A model generated the notes under the pieces. It did no database searches. It was not told the origin of the DNA and saw only the letters and a list, made by a program, of their open reading frames with translations. Positions 25,450-34,949 of a stretch of DNA of 48,645 nucleotides are shown one piece after another. The stretch's first letter is position 1; every line of letters begins with the position of its first letter. This DNA comes from Allomuricauda sp. CP2A (GTDB lineage: Bacteria > Bacteroidota > Bacteroidia > Flavobacteriales > Flavobacteriaceae): NCBI RefSeq assembly GCF_001683915.1, contig NZ_LXTT01000118.1, positions 1-48,645 of the forward strand, read 5' to 3'. The translations under genes were made by a program, and so were the position numbers.

Positions 25450-26457
25450 TTACTTGCGTTTAAAAAACAGTTTGGGGAACAGCTCTTCTGGCTCCTTGTT
25501 ACTAAAGTTAAGCAAGATCGTAGACTTCAGAAAACCTATTCCATATCCTGTAAACTGCGTTAAGGCCGCAAAAATTGCCAAAAAGGCCACTTTTACATTT
25601 CTGTTCTTGAGCCAAGCATCCAAAAACAACACCAAAAAGTAAGCAACATACAACCACAATGGCAATAAAAAGCCCACCACCGCCAATAAAATTGATATGC
25701 CCAGTCCCAACATGAAAAACGTTGGAAACCAGTATGTGGGTCGTGTTGTACCGGGATGCCATTTGTTCAAAATAGGGCGCACCATGCCAAACTTGTTTAC
25801 TTGGATGTAGAATTTGTTCCAGTCGATGCGTCTTTTGTGATAGACAAACGCCTTGGGGAACAATCGCGTATCGAATCCGGCCTTCCAGATGCGAAAGGTC
25901 AAATCCGGGTCTTCTCCGGGATGGATCCGTCCAAATCCACCTGCTTTTTCAAAAGCCTCTTTGGAAATTCCCATATTAAAGCTTCGCGGCTGGAACTTTC
26001 CAACAGATTTTTCGCCCCCACGTATCCCTCCTGTCGTAAAAAAAGAGGTCATCACATAATTTATGGCCTTTTGAACATCGGTAAATGAGGAATCCGCCGC
26101 ATCTGGTCCACCAAAACAATGCACAAATGCCTGATTCAGTTCCTTATTGACCTCCGTGAGATATTGTTGGGGAAGGATACAATCCGAATCCAAAATGATA
26201 AAATAATTGCCCTGGGCCTTCTGCATTCCGTAGTTTCGGGAATCGCCTGGACCGGAATTTTCCTTGTAGTAATACGAAATCTGGAGCTGGCCTTGAAACT
26301 TCTTAACAATGTCCTCTGAACTTTCGGAAGAACCATCTTCCACAATCACCACTTCAAAAGGAGCAGCGAAATCCTGGTGCACCAAACTCTCCAACAGTTC
26401 CCGTATTTCTTCAGGTCGATTGTAAACAGGGACTATTATGGAGAATGATGTTTTCAT
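25450..26457 (-). CDS. Family 2 glycosyltransferase with C-terminal membrane segments
   Basis: A 335-residue GT-A fold enzyme: nucleotide-binding start FSIIVPVYNRPEEIRELLES, VVIVEDGSSE, the metal-binding DSD in FIILDSDCILP, and an HPGEDPDLTFRIWKAG motif typical of Bacteroidetes GT2 enzymes. Residues about 247-310 form two or three hydrophobic segments that would anchor it to the inner membrane. Acceptor and sugar are unknown. First gene of the operon leading to the YbbR, coaE and two-component genes. Confidence 0.92.
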   Translation of the reverse strand: MKTSFSIIVPVYNRPEEIRELLESLVHQDFAAPFEVVIVEDGSSESSEDIVKKFQGQLQISYYYKENSGPGDSRNYGMQKAQGNYFIILDSDCILPQQYLTEVNKELNQAFVHCFGGPDAADSSFTDVQKAINYVMTSFFTTGGIRGGEKSVGKFQPRSFNMGISKEAFEKAGGFGRIHPGEDPDLTFRIWKAGFDTRLFPKAFVYHKRRIDWNKFYIQVNKFGMVRPILNKWHPGTTRPTYWFPTFFMLGLGISILLAVVGFLLPLWLYVAYFLVLFLDAWLKNRNVKVAFLAIFAALTQFTGYGIGFLKSTILLNFSNKEPEELFPKLFFKRK

Positions 26458-26470
26458 GGAGAGTGTTGAA

Positions 26471-26545
26471 TGTCAGTTCGAGCGCAGTCGAGAACGCTTT
26501 AAATTGGCATCAATGCAGCACATCTCGACTGCGCTCGATGTGACA
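26471..26545. repeat. Long inverted repeat of the GAGCGCAGTCGA family
   Basis: Arms at 26471-26493 and 26523-26545 pair at 21 of 23 positions; each carries the core TCGAGCGCAGTCGAGA. The loop is 29 bp. It lies between fabI and the glycosyltransferase gene. It resembles the REP-like palindromes scattered in Flavobacteriaceae genomes. Confidence 0.85.
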
Positions 26546-26578
26546 ATCAAAAAGCCCCTTTAAAACTTTTCGGTCTGT

Positions 26579-27391
26579 TTACTCGGTAAATTCATCAATT
26601 ACCTCCTGGCTTACCCCTGTGTTGGAGAACCCACCATCATGGAACAGGTTCTGCATGGTCACTTTTTTGGTGAGGTCAGAAAATAGGGTCACGGTATAAT
26701 CTGCACATTCATCTGCCGTGGCATTGCCCAGCGGTGACATTTTCTCTGCATAGTTGATGAATCCGCCAAATCCTTTTACGCCCTGGCCTGCCGTGGTCGG
26801 TGTTGGGGATTGTGAAATGGTGTTCACCCGTACTTTTTTCTCTTTTCCGAAGAAATAGCCAAAACTTCTGGCCACAGATTCCAAATAGGCCTTGTTATCG
26901 GCCATATCATTATAATCTGGGAAGGTTCGTTGCGCAGCCATATAAGTCAAAGCCACGATGCTGCCCCAAGGGTTCATGGCATCGGCCTTGTACAGCGTCT
27001 GTAATACTTTATGGAATGAAAGTGCGGAAATGTCCCATCCTTTGGCTGTAAAATCATAGTTCTCATCAGTATAGGCCCTTCCTTTACGGACATTCACGGA
27101 CATTCCGATGGAATGCAGTACAAAATCCAGTTTTCCACCCAAAATCTCCATGGACTTACTGACCAAATTTTGCAAATCCTCTTCACTGGTGGCATCTGCA
27201 GGAATAATTTCAGAGTTGGTCTTTGCCGCCAATTCCTTAATCTGACCCATACGCATGGCTATGGGTGCATTGGTCAACACAAACTCCCCGCCTTCTTCAT
27301 GGACGCGCTCTGCCGTTTTCCATGCAATGGAATTTTCATCCAAAGCTCCAAAAATGATTCCTTTTTTACCTTTTAAAAGATTGTATGCCAT
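26579..27391 (-). CDS. fabI: Enoyl-[acyl-carrier-protein] reductase FabI
   Basis: NADH-dependent reduction of enoyl-ACP in type II fatty-acid synthesis. The 270-residue protein has the cofactor site GIIFGALDENSIAW, LHSIGMSVN, and the FabI catalytic spacing Tyr160-x6-Lys167 in DYNDMADNKAYLES, followed by VNTISQSPTPTTAG. Single-gene unit: it is separated from recN by 219 bp and has its own -7 box upstream. Confidence 0.96.
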   Translation of the reverse strand: MAYNLLKGKKGIIFGALDENSIAWKTAERVHEEGGEFVLTNAPIAMRMGQIKELAAKTNSEIIPADATSEEDLQNLVSKSMEILGGKLDFVLHSIGMSVNVRKGRAYTDENYDFTAKGWDISALSFHKVLQTLYKADAMNPWGSIVALTYMAAQRTFPDYNDMADNKAYLESVARSFGYFFGKEKKVRVNTISQSPTPTTAGQGVKGFGGFINYAEKMSPLGNATADECADYTVTLFSDLTKKVTMQNLFHDGGFSNTGVSQEVIDEFTE

Positions 27392-27419
27392 AGTTTTTGT
27401 GCTATTGTTGGTTCAACTG

Positions 27420-27427
27420 CAAAGATA
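27420..27427 (-). promoter_or_regulatory. -7 box of fabI
   Basis: On the minus strand TATCTTTG matches TAnnTTTG exactly, 28 bp before the fabI ATG. No convincing -33 TTTG at the expected distance. Confidence 0.45.
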
Positions 27428-27553
27428 TTTATTCTATTTTGATTGTTCGTTATGGATAACCGTATAGATTTACGCCATGCTGAATCTTCCCGAATGGTAC
27501 ATACAGGCTTATTTTTCAGCACCCCTTTCCTATTTTTATCTTATGAGGATGAG

Positions 27554-27596
27554 ACCCTGAAACCTGCCTTTGTCGGCATGCAGGAAAGTTCAGGGT
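27554..27596. repeat. Nested hairpin element
   Basis: Outer arms ACCCTGAA (27554-27561) and TTCAGGGT (27589-27596), inner arms CCTGC and GCAGG. It lies just beyond the 3' end of recN. Related CCTGC/GCAGG hairpins recur at 35.9, 38.3, 47.0 and 48.5 kb. It could act as a transcription barrier but lacks a T-run. Confidence 0.7.
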
Positions 27597-27610
27597 AACG
27601 GACGAAAGCA

Positions 27611-29263
27611 TCATTGTAACAACTGCCGTGCATGGGCCAAAGCAGATTCCGATAACGATTTCCCACCCAACATCTCCGCAAGTTCCTGTACGCGTTCGTC
27701 TCCGCTCAACTCTTTCATGTGGGTGCTGGTGCCTTCCCCACTCTCTTGCTTAAATACTTTAAATTGATGCTGCCCTTTGGAGGCCACTTGGGGCAAATGG
27801 GTAATGGAAAACACTTGCATGGTCTGGCTCATCTGCTGCATGATTTCGCCCATTCGGTTGGAAATTTCCCCGGAAACCCCGGTATCAATCTCATCAAACA
27901 TCATGGTGGGCAATTGCTCATACGTGGCCAAAATGGATTTTATGGTCAGCATGATACGGGAAAGTTCCCCGCCCGAAGCAACTTTCTTCAATTCGCCATA
28001 CTCCGAACCTTTGTTGGCCGAAAACAAAAACACCAAATCGTCCTTGCCATTGGGTTTAAAGGTTTCTGAGGGATTCACCTCAATTTTGAAACTGGCCGAA
28101 GGCATTCCCAAGGCATACAGATTTTCCTGAAGCATGCTCTTGAGTTTGGGTATTACTGTATTTCTTGCATGCCTTATATTCTTCGCACGCTCTTCTACTT
28201 GGTCAGCCAACTGCGAAACCTCCACTTTCTTTTTGGTAATCTTTGATTCGATGTTGGCCACCGCCTCCACTTTTTGGGACAGTTCTTCCCTGATGTTTAT
28301 AAGTTCACCAACAGATGCGGCTTGGTGTTTTTTCTGCAAGTCGTACAGTTGCTGTAATTGACCGTTCACGGTTTCCAATCGCTCTGGATTGGCTTCAACC
28401 GAATCCTTTAGTTGCTCCAGTTCGGAGGCTATATCATCGGTTTCAATGAGCACGGATTGAATTCTATCGTTGAGGGAAGCATAGGCCGGGCCAAAATCGG
28501 CCAAGTTTTGGAAAGCGCGTTTTAAATCGGCCAAACGGCCCAAAATGCCCAATTGTTCATCATTCAACAACTGGTACCCAGCCGCTAGCTGCACCATGAT
28601 TTCCTCCACATTGCTCAACTGCTCATATTCGGCTTCCAGCTCTTCCTGCATGCCTTCTTTTAGTTGGGCATCCTCCAATTCCTTCAACAAAAAACTGTTG
28701 TAATCGTGCTCCTTGTCTGCATTGGATTGAAAATTTTCCAAGTCCTGCAATTCTTTTGAGGCTTTTCGGTATTGCCCCAAATACGTTTTGTAGTTCTTTA
28801 GGTTCCCTGAATTATCAGCAAGGGCATCCACCACCTTCAACTGAAAATCGTTTTCGGTAAGGCGTAGGGTCTGATGCTGTGAGTGGACATCCACCAATTG
28901 ATCGCCCAAAGCCTTCAGCACATCCAAAGTGACAGGGGTGTCATTTACAAAGGCCCTTGATTTCCCGCTGGGAAGGATTTCCCTCCGAAGAATGGTCCTG
29001 TCCTCATAATCCAGATCATTTTCGGCGAAAAAAGGCTTTAAATCGTATTTGGAAATGTCAAACTCGGCTTCAATGACGCATTTCTGCTCCGTGTTTTTAA
29101 GGGATGACAAATCTGCCCGTTTCCCCAATACCAAGGAAAGACCGCCCAGAAGTATGGACTTTCCTGCCCCTGTTTCGCCCGTAATGGTGGTAAAACCATT
29201 GGAGAACGTAACTTTTACGTCATCAATTAAAGCGTAGTTTTGGATGGAAAGATTTGCCAGCAA
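27611..29263 (-). CDS. recN: DNA repair protein RecN
   Basis: SMC-like ATPase for double-strand break repair. The 550-residue protein has Walker A TGETGAGKS (residues 28-36) after LSIQNYALIDDVKV, a long central coiled coil (about 155-360), the ABC signature region ASGGELSRIMLTIKSI, Walker B PTMMFDEIDTGVSGE and ITHLPQVASKG. The start is TTG at 29263, which places the conserved N-terminal strand correctly; no ATG is nearby. Part of the conserved order bamD-rpoZ-coaBC-porD-recN. Confidence 0.95.
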   Translation of the reverse strand: MLANLSIQNYALIDDVKVTFSNGFTTITGETGAGKSILLGGLSLVLGKRADLSSLKNTEQKCVIEAEFDISKYDLKPFFAENDLDYEDRTILRREILPSGKSRAFVNDTPVTLDVLKALGDQLVDVHSQHQTLRLTENDFQLKVVDALADNSGNLKNYKTYLGQYRKASKELQDLENFQSNADKEHDYNSFLLKELEDAQLKEGMQEELEAEYEQLSNVEEIMVQLAAGYQLLNDEQLGILGRLADLKRAFQNLADFGPAYASLNDRIQSVLIETDDIASELEQLKDSVEANPERLETVNGQLQQLYDLQKKHQAASVGELINIREELSQKVEAVANIESKITKKKVEVSQLADQVEERAKNIRHARNTVIPKLKSMLQENLYALGMPSASFKIEVNPSETFKPNGKDDLVFLFSANKGSEYGELKKVASGGELSRIMLTIKSILATYEQLPTMMFDEIDTGVSGEISNRMGEIMQQMSQTMQVFSITHLPQVASKGQHQFKVFKQESGEGTSTHMKELSGDERVQELAEMLGGKSLSESALAHARQLLQ

Positions 29264-29309
29264 TTCTAAAGATTTTATCCGTAAAGATAAATCTCTTTAT
29301 AGAACTGCA

Positions 29310-30200
29310 CTAGTAATTTATCTCATTCCAAGTACTGGAATAAAATGGAGCCACCTTGTTCAGGGTCTCCTTGAGCTTTACGATGTCCACTTTGGGGCCA
29401 TCGGAGAAGATATTTTGGATTTCTTCTGACTTGGCATCGAAGAAGGTCTGAATCAAAAAAGCATTCGGCCTTCGGCTGATCAAGGTTTCAAATAACCGAA
29501 GACTCCCGGCAATAATCTGTTTTCCGGTACTGTTGTTATCCGCCAAAACATCCAACCCTTTTCGGTGGTAGTTGTACATGGCAATGCGATATTCCCGGAA
29601 CGAATTGCTCAACAGGTTATCCACCAGCTCAAAACGGGTGCGCTCTCCCGTTTCTTGGCTCCATCCGCTAAAGTTGGAACCTTGTGCTTGGGTGACAATG
29701 TTCTGGGCCCTTCTGTAATAATCATCGCCGCCTTCCAGAGAAAAGGTATCAGCATCCAGACCCAAAATAAGATACACATAATAGGAAATGACCCCCACTA
29801 AATTGGAGTCGAACGAATTGGGATTGTATACCAACGGCTGAAATTCCTGATACTGAAAATTGAAAGCATCATCCTTGTAATTGAACACTGGACTTTCATA
29901 CGACGTATTAAAAACAGGACGAGAAGACTGTATTTGGATATTTGCCTCAAACCGGTCGGATTCATACTGGGTAACGGTAATGAACATTCGGGCATTGACC
30001 CGTTCATTTTCCCGATACACCCGATTGGTCCACTTGCTATTGTTCACAAAATCGTTCAAGGAACGTTCCAAGGTCTTGAAAATCTGCTGATTGGTCTGGC
30101 CTACTTGATCGGAGTTCACGGTAACCACACAATTGAGTTCCTGTGCGGAGACCGCCTGAATGAAGACAAACAAAAAGGTGAGCAATAGAGTGTTACGCAT
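29310..30200 (-). CDS. porD: DUF4835 / type IX secretion protein PorD
   Basis: A 296-residue secreted protein with signal peptide MRNTLLLTFLFVFIQAVSAQ and the family start ELNCVVTVNSDQVGQTNQQI. Other family-like stretches are SYYVYLILGLDADTFSLEGG and NSFREYRIAMYNYHRKGLD. DUF4835 proteins are called PorD because of their link to the type IX secretion system; the precise role is not settled. Its position between coaBC (8 bp overlap) and recN is the usual one in Bacteroidetes and supports the name. Confidence 0.87.
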   Translation of the reverse strand: MRNTLLLTFLFVFIQAVSAQELNCVVTVNSDQVGQTNQQIFKTLERSLNDFVNNSKWTNRVYRENERVNARMFITVTQYESDRFEANIQIQSSRPVFNTSYESPVFNYKDDAFNFQYQEFQPLVYNPNSFDSNLVGVISYYVYLILGLDADTFSLEGGDDYYRRAQNIVTQAQGSNFSGWSQETGERTRFELVDNLLSNSFREYRIAMYNYHRKGLDVLADNNSTGKQIIAGSLRLFETLISRRPNAFLIQTFFDAKSEEIQNIFSDGPKVDIVKLKETLNKVAPFYSSTWNEINY

Positions 30201-31398
30201 GAATTCTGGAGATGATTTCTTCCCAAATATCGGAAGCCACTTCGGGCTTCGTCTTCAATCCAAACGTTTTAATCTTCAAATTCTTATCAATGAAGGTGAT
30301 TTTATTGGTGTCGCGGCCAAATCCGGCCCCTTCATCCTTCAGGGAATTCAAAACGATACCATCCAGATTTTTGCGTTGTAGTTTGCCTTTGGCATTTTCC
30401 AATTCATTTTCGGTCTCCAAAGCGAATCCCACCAAAAACTGATGGGTTTTCTTTTCGCCCAAGGAAAACAGGATGTCGGGATTTCGTTCCAGTTCAATGT
30501 TCAAATCACCATCTTTCTTCTTCAGTTTTTCCTTGGCGGCATGCTTGGGGCGATAATCGGCCACAGCGGCTGCGCAAATGGCAACATCGGTATCAGCGTA
30601 GTGTTTTTGGCAAGCATCATACATTTCTTGGGCAGAAGTCACCCGAATCAAATCAATGGAACTGTGGGTGGCATCCAAATGCGTCGGTCCGGAAACCAAA
30701 ACGACTTTTGCGCCCAGTCCGGCAGCTTTTTTGGCCAGTTCAAAACCCATGGTGCCCGAGGAACGGTTGCCCAAAAATCGGACGGGGTCAATGGCCTCGT
30801 GGGTGGGCCCTGCCGTTATGAGCACTTTTTTGCCCGTCAAAGGTAGGCCTTGGGCCAAATCTTCCTCAATGAACTGAACAATGTTCTCCGGCTCTGCCAT
30901 TCTACCTTCTCCATGCAATCCACTGGCCAACTCCCCAGACTCAGCGGGAATCATTTTATTTCCGAAGGACTCCAATTTTTCAAGGGAAGCTTTGGTGGAT
31001 GGGTGTTGGTACATATCCAAATCCATGGCCGGGGCAAAATATACCGGACATTTTGCGGATAGATAGGTTGCCAGCAGCAGGTTATCGCACACGCCATTGG
31101 CCATTTTGGAGAGCGTATTGGCCGTTGCCGGGGCAATGAGCATCAAATCGGCCCAAAGACCAAGCTCCACATGGTTGTTCCATGAGATACTGCCATCTTC
31201 TTCATTGACAAAATCCAGCAACACCGGATTCTTGGACAAGGTAGATAAGGTAAGTGGGGAAACAAAAGAGCCGGCACTCTGGGTCATTACAATTTTGACC
31301 TGGGCACCAGCTTTTATCAATAGCCTTACTAAAAATGTGGTCTTGTAGGCGGCAATTCCCCCGGTAATGCCCAAAAGAATATGTTTACCGCCAAGCAT
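30193..31398 (-). CDS. coaBC: Bifunctional phosphopantothenoylcysteine decarboxylase/synthetase
   Basis: Two consecutive steps of coenzyme A synthesis in one 401-residue protein. The FMN-dependent decarboxylase half (residues 1-180) has LLGITGGIAAYKT, a HVELGLWADLMLIAPATANT segment with its active-site histidine, and FAPAMDLDMYQHP. The synthetase half has KKVLITAGPTHEAIDPVRFL, NRSSGTMGFELAKKAA and the later CAAAVADYRP motif. Overlaps porD by 8 bp and follows rpoZ by 3 bp. Confidence 0.96.
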   Translation of the reverse strand: MLGGKHILLGITGGIAAYKTTFLVRLLIKAGAQVKIVMTQSAGSFVSPLTLSTLSKNPVLLDFVNEEDGSISWNNHVELGLWADLMLIAPATANTLSKMANGVCDNLLLATYLSAKCPVYFAPAMDLDMYQHPSTKASLEKLESFGNKMIPAESGELASGLHGEGRMAEPENIVQFIEEDLAQGLPLTGKKVLITAGPTHEAIDPVRFLGNRSSGTMGFELAKKAAGLGAKVVLVSGPTHLDATHSSIDLIRVTSAQEMYDACQKHYADTDVAICAAAVADYRPKHAAKEKLKKKDGDLNIELERNPDILFSLGEKKTHQFLVGFALETENELENAKGKLQRKNLDGIVLNSLKDEGAGFGRDTNKITFIDKNLKIKTFGLKTKPEVASDIWEEIISRIHA

Positions 31399-31401
31399 TT
31401 C

Positions 31402-31728
31402 TTAGGCGTCTTTCTCTGTGTTCCTGTAGTAGATTTTATCATCCAACCATTCCTGAACGGCCAACGCATGTGGCTTTGGCAACTTTTCATAGAACTTGGA
31501 AACCTCGATCTGTTCTTTGTTTTCAAAAACCTCTTCCAAACTATCGCTGTAGGTGGCAAATTCTTCCAACTTTTCCAACAACTCCTTTTTTATCTCGGAG
31601 TTGATTTGGATACCACGTTTGGACACTATGGAAATGGCTTCATAGATGTTGTTGGTTTTTTGATCGAATTCGTTCCGGTTAAGGGTAACCGTAGAAACCG
31701 GGGCTTTGGTATTTTTCAAATCTTGCAT
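31402..31728 (-). CDS. rpoZ: DNA-directed RNA polymerase omega subunit
   Basis: A 108-residue protein matching the Bacteroidetes omega/RpoZ type (NNIYEAISIVSKRGIQINSE, then KPHALAVQEWLDDKIYY). Omega helps assemble RNA polymerase. The sequence is far from the proteobacterial form, so the call leans partly on its invariant position between bamD and coaBC. Confidence 0.85.
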   Translation of the reverse strand: MQDLKNTKAPVSTVTLNRNEFDQKTNNIYEAISIVSKRGIQINSEIKKELLEKLEEFATYSDSLEEVFENKEQIEVSKFYEKLPKPHALAVQEWLDDKIYYRNTEKDA

Positions 31729-31751
31729 ATGCAGTTGTTTTAAAAAACTTT

Positions 31752-32579
31752 TTACTTAGTAGTAGTATTGGAAACGGTGTATGCACTCAATTCTTTTTGA
31801 ATCTTATCTGATAAATCATCCGCTTCTTTTTTAAACTGTGTCTCCGGAAAGTAGCGCAATAAGGTGTTGTACGAATCAAGCGCATTCTCAAGACGTTCTT
31901 GTTTTCTGTTTTCGGTGCTGTTGAGTGCCAAATTGGTGGTTGCCTCTATTTTGTAATACAAGGCTTCCTCCCTATAAATGGAGCCTGGATTGTCTGAAAT
32001 AAAATTATCCAAAGCAGTGATCGCCGAAATTAAAATGGGGTAATTGAACTTCCCCAATTTATTGAACTGCTTGGCTATCTCCAATTGCTTCTTCTCTTTT
32101 TTCGTGGTCAATTCCCGAGCCATGGCATTGGCCTCCTCAAAATATTCCGATTCTGGATAGGTGTTGATAAACGTCTGGAGTTTGGCCAGGGCCTTATCCG
32201 TATCGGTTTGGTCCAACGAATACCTTGGGGAAAGCTCATAATAGCTTTTCGCACCCAAAAAACTGGCTTCCTGAATCTTATCACTCCTTGGATAGGATTT
32301 AATGAAACGTTCAAATTGATATCCCGCCAAATAATAATCGCCTGTTTTAAAATAGCAATCGGCAAAAAAGAACATGACCCTTTCGCCTTGAGGTTTTCCC
32401 ACATATTTTGGGGCTATCTGTTCGTACAATCGTTTTGCCCTTTTATAATCCCCTTCTTCATAGAATTTCTCCGCCATGTCATATTTAGGCTTAATGTCCT
32501 CGTTCTTGAGTACTTTTTGGTATTCACTACAAGACACAAGCAATACAAGCACGGCTGTTAAAGGGAGTATGGACCTCAT
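31752..32579 (-). CDS. bamD: Outer membrane assembly lipoprotein BamD
   Basis: BamD is the essential lipoprotein partner of BamA in outer-membrane protein insertion. The start ATG 32579 gives MRSILPLTAVLVLLVSC, a lipoprotein signal with Cys17; another in-frame ATG four codons upstream (32591) is possible. TPR-type helices follow (KFYEEGDYKRAKRLYEQIAP, YYLAGYQFERFIKSYPRSD, NALDSYNTLLRYFPETQ). A -7 box lies just upstream, so this gene probably starts the transcript running to recN. Confidence 0.93.
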   Translation of the reverse strand: MRSILPLTAVLVLLVSCSEYQKVLKNEDIKPKYDMAEKFYEEGDYKRAKRLYEQIAPKYVGKPQGERVMFFFADCYFKTGDYYLAGYQFERFIKSYPRSDKIQEASFLGAKSYYELSPRYSLDQTDTDKALAKLQTFINTYPESEYFEEANAMARELTTKKEKKQLEIAKQFNKLGKFNYPILISAITALDNFISDNPGSIYREEALYYKIEATTNLALNSTENRKQERLENALDSYNTLLRYFPETQFKKEADDLSDKIQKELSAYTVSNTTTK

Positions 32580-32595
32580 TTTCAAAAACATTTTG

Positions 32596-32603
32596 CAAAA
32601 TTA
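32596..32603 (-). promoter_or_regulatory. -7 box of the bamD operon
   Basis: TAATTTTG on the minus strand, an exact TAnnTTTG match, ends 4 bp before the upstream ATG (32591) and 16 bp before the preferred ATG (32579). Confidence 0.5.
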
Positions 32604-32697
32604 GTGATAATGAACGGATATAAAAAAACATTTTACCATCCAAAAGTAACGGGTACAAAACCATCCTCCCAAGGTTTTGGGCAAGTTTTAACGAAAT

Positions 32698-33588
32698 CTA
32701 GGCGTGCGCTGTGTTCTGTGCCCTCAAAAAACCAGCAATTCTATTTTTCAGGGAAGGGGTCGCTTCAACCAAGGGCAAACGCACCACTGCCGTGGAAAGT
32801 CCCAAGTTTTCAAAAACACTTTTGATTCCGGCCGGGTTACCCTCCTCAAAAATCAATTGCATCAGGGGCAATAGCTTATGATGGATTTTGTACGCTTCAT
32901 CTGCACTTTCCTGGAGCCCCAAGTTTATCATTTTGGAGAATTGGGAAGGCAATCCCTGTCCCAAAACGGAAATTACCCCTGCCCCACCGGCCAAAACCGT
33001 GGGCAATGCTGTTGGGTCATCGCCGGAAATCACCATAAAATGCTCTGGTTTTTCCTTGATAATCTTATCAATCTGAACCATTTCCCCACAGGCTTCCTTG
33101 ATCCCCAAAATATTGGGAACCTCGTGTGCCAAGCGAAGTGTGGTTTCGGGCAACATATTGCTGCCGGTCCTGGATGGTACATTGTACAAGATAACTGGCT
33201 TAGGGGAAGCTTTGGCTATGGCCTTAAAATGCTGGTAAATGCCTTCTTGGGTAGGTTTATTGTAATAGGGCGAAACGGATAAAATGGCATCGAATTCCGA
33301 TAGATCCAATGCTTTCAACTCCTCAACAACGGCCATGGTGTTATTGCCTCCCACGCCCAAGACCAAGGGCAATCTTCCTGCATTGGTTTTGATCACGGTG
33401 TCCATCACCAATTGCTTTTCTGTATTTGTAAGTGTAGCCGATTCTGCCGTAGTACCCAATACCACCAAATAATCCACCCCACCTTGAATGTTGTGCTCAA
33501 CAATCTCTACCAACGCATCCACATCCACCGAAAAATCTTCTTTGAAAGGGGTCACCAGAGCAACGCCCGTGCCTACCAATTTCTCCAT
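32698..33588 (-). CDS. dapA: 4-hydroxy-tetrahydrodipicolinate synthase
   Basis: Condenses pyruvate with aspartate semialdehyde in lysine and diaminopimelate synthesis. The 296-residue protein has [10 protein letters not shown] at the start, [12 protein letters not shown], Tyr135 in [12 protein letters not shown], the Schiff-base Lys164 in LGIKEACGE and the [10 protein letters not shown] segment. The ATG at 33588 overlaps the stop of the upstream DUF6913 gene (TGATG), so the GTG one codon earlier is not used. It is separated from bamD by about 120 bp. Confidence 0.96.
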   Translation of the reverse strand: MEKLVGTGVALVTPFKEDFSVDVDALVEIVEHNIQGGVDYLVVLGTTAESATLTNTEKQLVMDTVIKTNAGRLPLVLGVGGNNTMAVVEELKALDLSEFDAILSVSPYYNKPTQEGIYQHFKAIAKASPKPVILYNVPSRTGSNMLPETTLRLAHEVPNILGIKEACGEMVQIDKIIKEKPEHFMVISGDDPTALPTVLAGGAGVISVLGQGLPSQFSKMINLGLQESADEAYKIHHKLLPLMQLIFEEGNPAGIKSVFENLGLSTAVVRLPLVEATPSLKNRIAGFLRAQNTAHA

Positions 33589-34133
33589 CACAATTCTTTT
33601 AAAACCTTTAAATACTTTTTTAATTCACTCTTAAAGAGTGTGAAATCCTTCATATTGGTATTTAAGATCAAATCGTTAACCTTGGGATCTTGACTCCCCA
33701 AACCAACTTTTATCCTGGCCGGGGTCTTAACGGACAACAATTTCATCATCAAATTGTCCTCATCATAATAATTGATCAACATGTCGTACTCCCTACTCAA
33801 AAACTCCAGAACATAACTGTTCTCGATCTGACCTTTCCACCCAAGATCTTTATCTGAAAATATCTGGATGGCATACGGTGAGTTTTTGTCGTACTCCCTC
33901 TTATAACCAATGATCTTAATGGCATTGGGTCGCAGGGAAAACTCATCGATCAATTCATAAAAGGCCTCCGCATTCTGGAAATTATCCACATCAACAATGC
34001 AGCCAACGCTGGTAATTCCCTTTTCCCGGGCTATGGGCAAGGAGGGTTTTTCCATTTCCTCCTTTAAATATTTAAGCCCTGATTTAACCTTAAATTTATC
34101 TTGGAGCCCCTTTATAAACATATTTTTATGCAT
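33588..34133 (-). CDS. DUF6913-type protein
   Basis: About 181 residues from ATG 34133 ([15 protein letters not shown]). A longer frame to 34181 would run through the -7 box and is not preferred. Soluble, no signal peptide; internal stretches [20 protein letters not shown] and [20 protein letters not shown] match what I recall of flavobacterial DUF6913, whose function is unknown. It is co-transcribed with dapA (overlapping stop/start) and divergent from the nucleotidase genes. Confidence 0.7.
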   Translation of the reverse strand: MHKNMFIKGLQDKFKVKSGLKYLKEEMEKPSLPIAREKGITSVGCIVDVDNFQNAEAFYELIDEFSLRPNAIKIIGYKREYDKNSPYAIQIFSDKDLGWKGQIENSYVLEFLSREYDMLINYYDEDNLMMKLLSVKTPARIKVGLGSQDPKVNDLILNTNMKDFTLFKSELKKYLKVLKEL

Positions 34134-34138
34134 TTTTA

Positions 34139-34172
34139 CAAAGGTAAATATTCTACCAAGATACTTAACAAA
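34139..34172 (-). promoter_or_regulatory. Promoter of the DUF6913-dapA unit
   Basis: Minus strand: -33-like TTTG at 34172-34169, 22 bp spacer, -7 box TACCTTTG at 34146-34139, then only 5 bp to the ATG at 34133. The best -33/-7 pair in the window; it implies a leaderless transcript. Confidence 0.55.
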
Positions 34173-34181
34173 GATACGCAC

Positions 34182-34949
34182 GTGATTGGTTTAAAATTCA
34201 AACAATTTGTTGTATTTACAACGCTTTGTTTTTTATTTTCCTGCAAACAGGAAACCGGAAAGCTCTCCAAAATTGATGGGGTGCAAATACCCATTGATGC
34301 TTCTTTGGAGGAAATGGATTCTATCTCCAGTTTTGTAGAACCCTACCGAAATAGAATAAATCAAGTTCTGGACAGCTCCCTGGCCTATGCGCCGAAACCT
34401 TTTTTATTGGATGATGGCGCGCACAATACCTCCATGGGAAACCTTATGGCCGATATTGTTCTTGAGGAAGCCGCTCCCATCTTTAAGTCACGCACCGGAA
34501 ACAATCTGGATTTTGTGGCGCTCAATTACGGGGGTGTCCGTTCCATTATTTCTGCGGGAAATGTTACCGCCCGAAACGCCTACGAGGTCATGCCGTTCGA
34601 AAATTATATCGCCATCGTGGAAATGAGCGGCACTGCTGTTCGGGAACTCATTACATTCTTGGCTTCTGCTCGGGATGCCCACCCTATTGCGGGAATGCAA
34701 ATTGTTTTGGACAAGAATGGTTCCTTGGAATCCGTGAACATTCAAGGGAAACCGTTTGATGAAAACCGGAATTATTTTGTGGGCACTTCCGATTATTTGG
34801 TGCAGGGCGGCCCCAGTGTTGGCTTTTTTAAGGATACCATTTCAACAACCCATATTGATTATCTATTGCGAAATGCCATTATAGATCATTTCAAAAAAGC
34901 AGATACACTGAAAGCCGCGGTAGATGATCGGTTTATTCAATTGAAGTAA
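34182..34949 (+). CDS. 5'-nucleotidase C-terminal domain lipoprotein
   Basis: Corresponds to the substrate-binding C-terminal domain of UshA-like 5'-nucleotidases (LGNL-type motif as SMGNLMADIVLEEAA; DFVALNYGGVRSIISAGNVT; YEVMPFENYIAIVEMSG; TSDYLVQGGPSVGFF). The start is GTG 34182, giving a signal FVVFTTLCFLFSC with lipobox Cys21; a further upstream ATG at 34101 would put an unlike stretch in front of the signal. It has no catalytic phosphoesterase domain itself. That domain is encoded by the next gene, which overlaps by one base (TAATG). Confidence 0.88.
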   Translation: MIGLKFKQFVVFTTLCFLFSCKQETGKLSKIDGVQIPIDASLEEMDSISSFVEPYRNRINQVLDSSLAYAPKPFLLDDGAHNTSMGNLMADIVLEEAAPIFKSRTGNNLDFVALNYGGVRSIISAGNVTARNAYEVMPFENYIAIVEMSGTAVRELITFLASARDAHPIAGMQIVLDKNGSLESVNIQGKPFDENRNYFVGTSDYLVQGGPSVGFFKDTISTTHIDYLLRNAIIDHFKKADTLKAAVDDRFIQLK

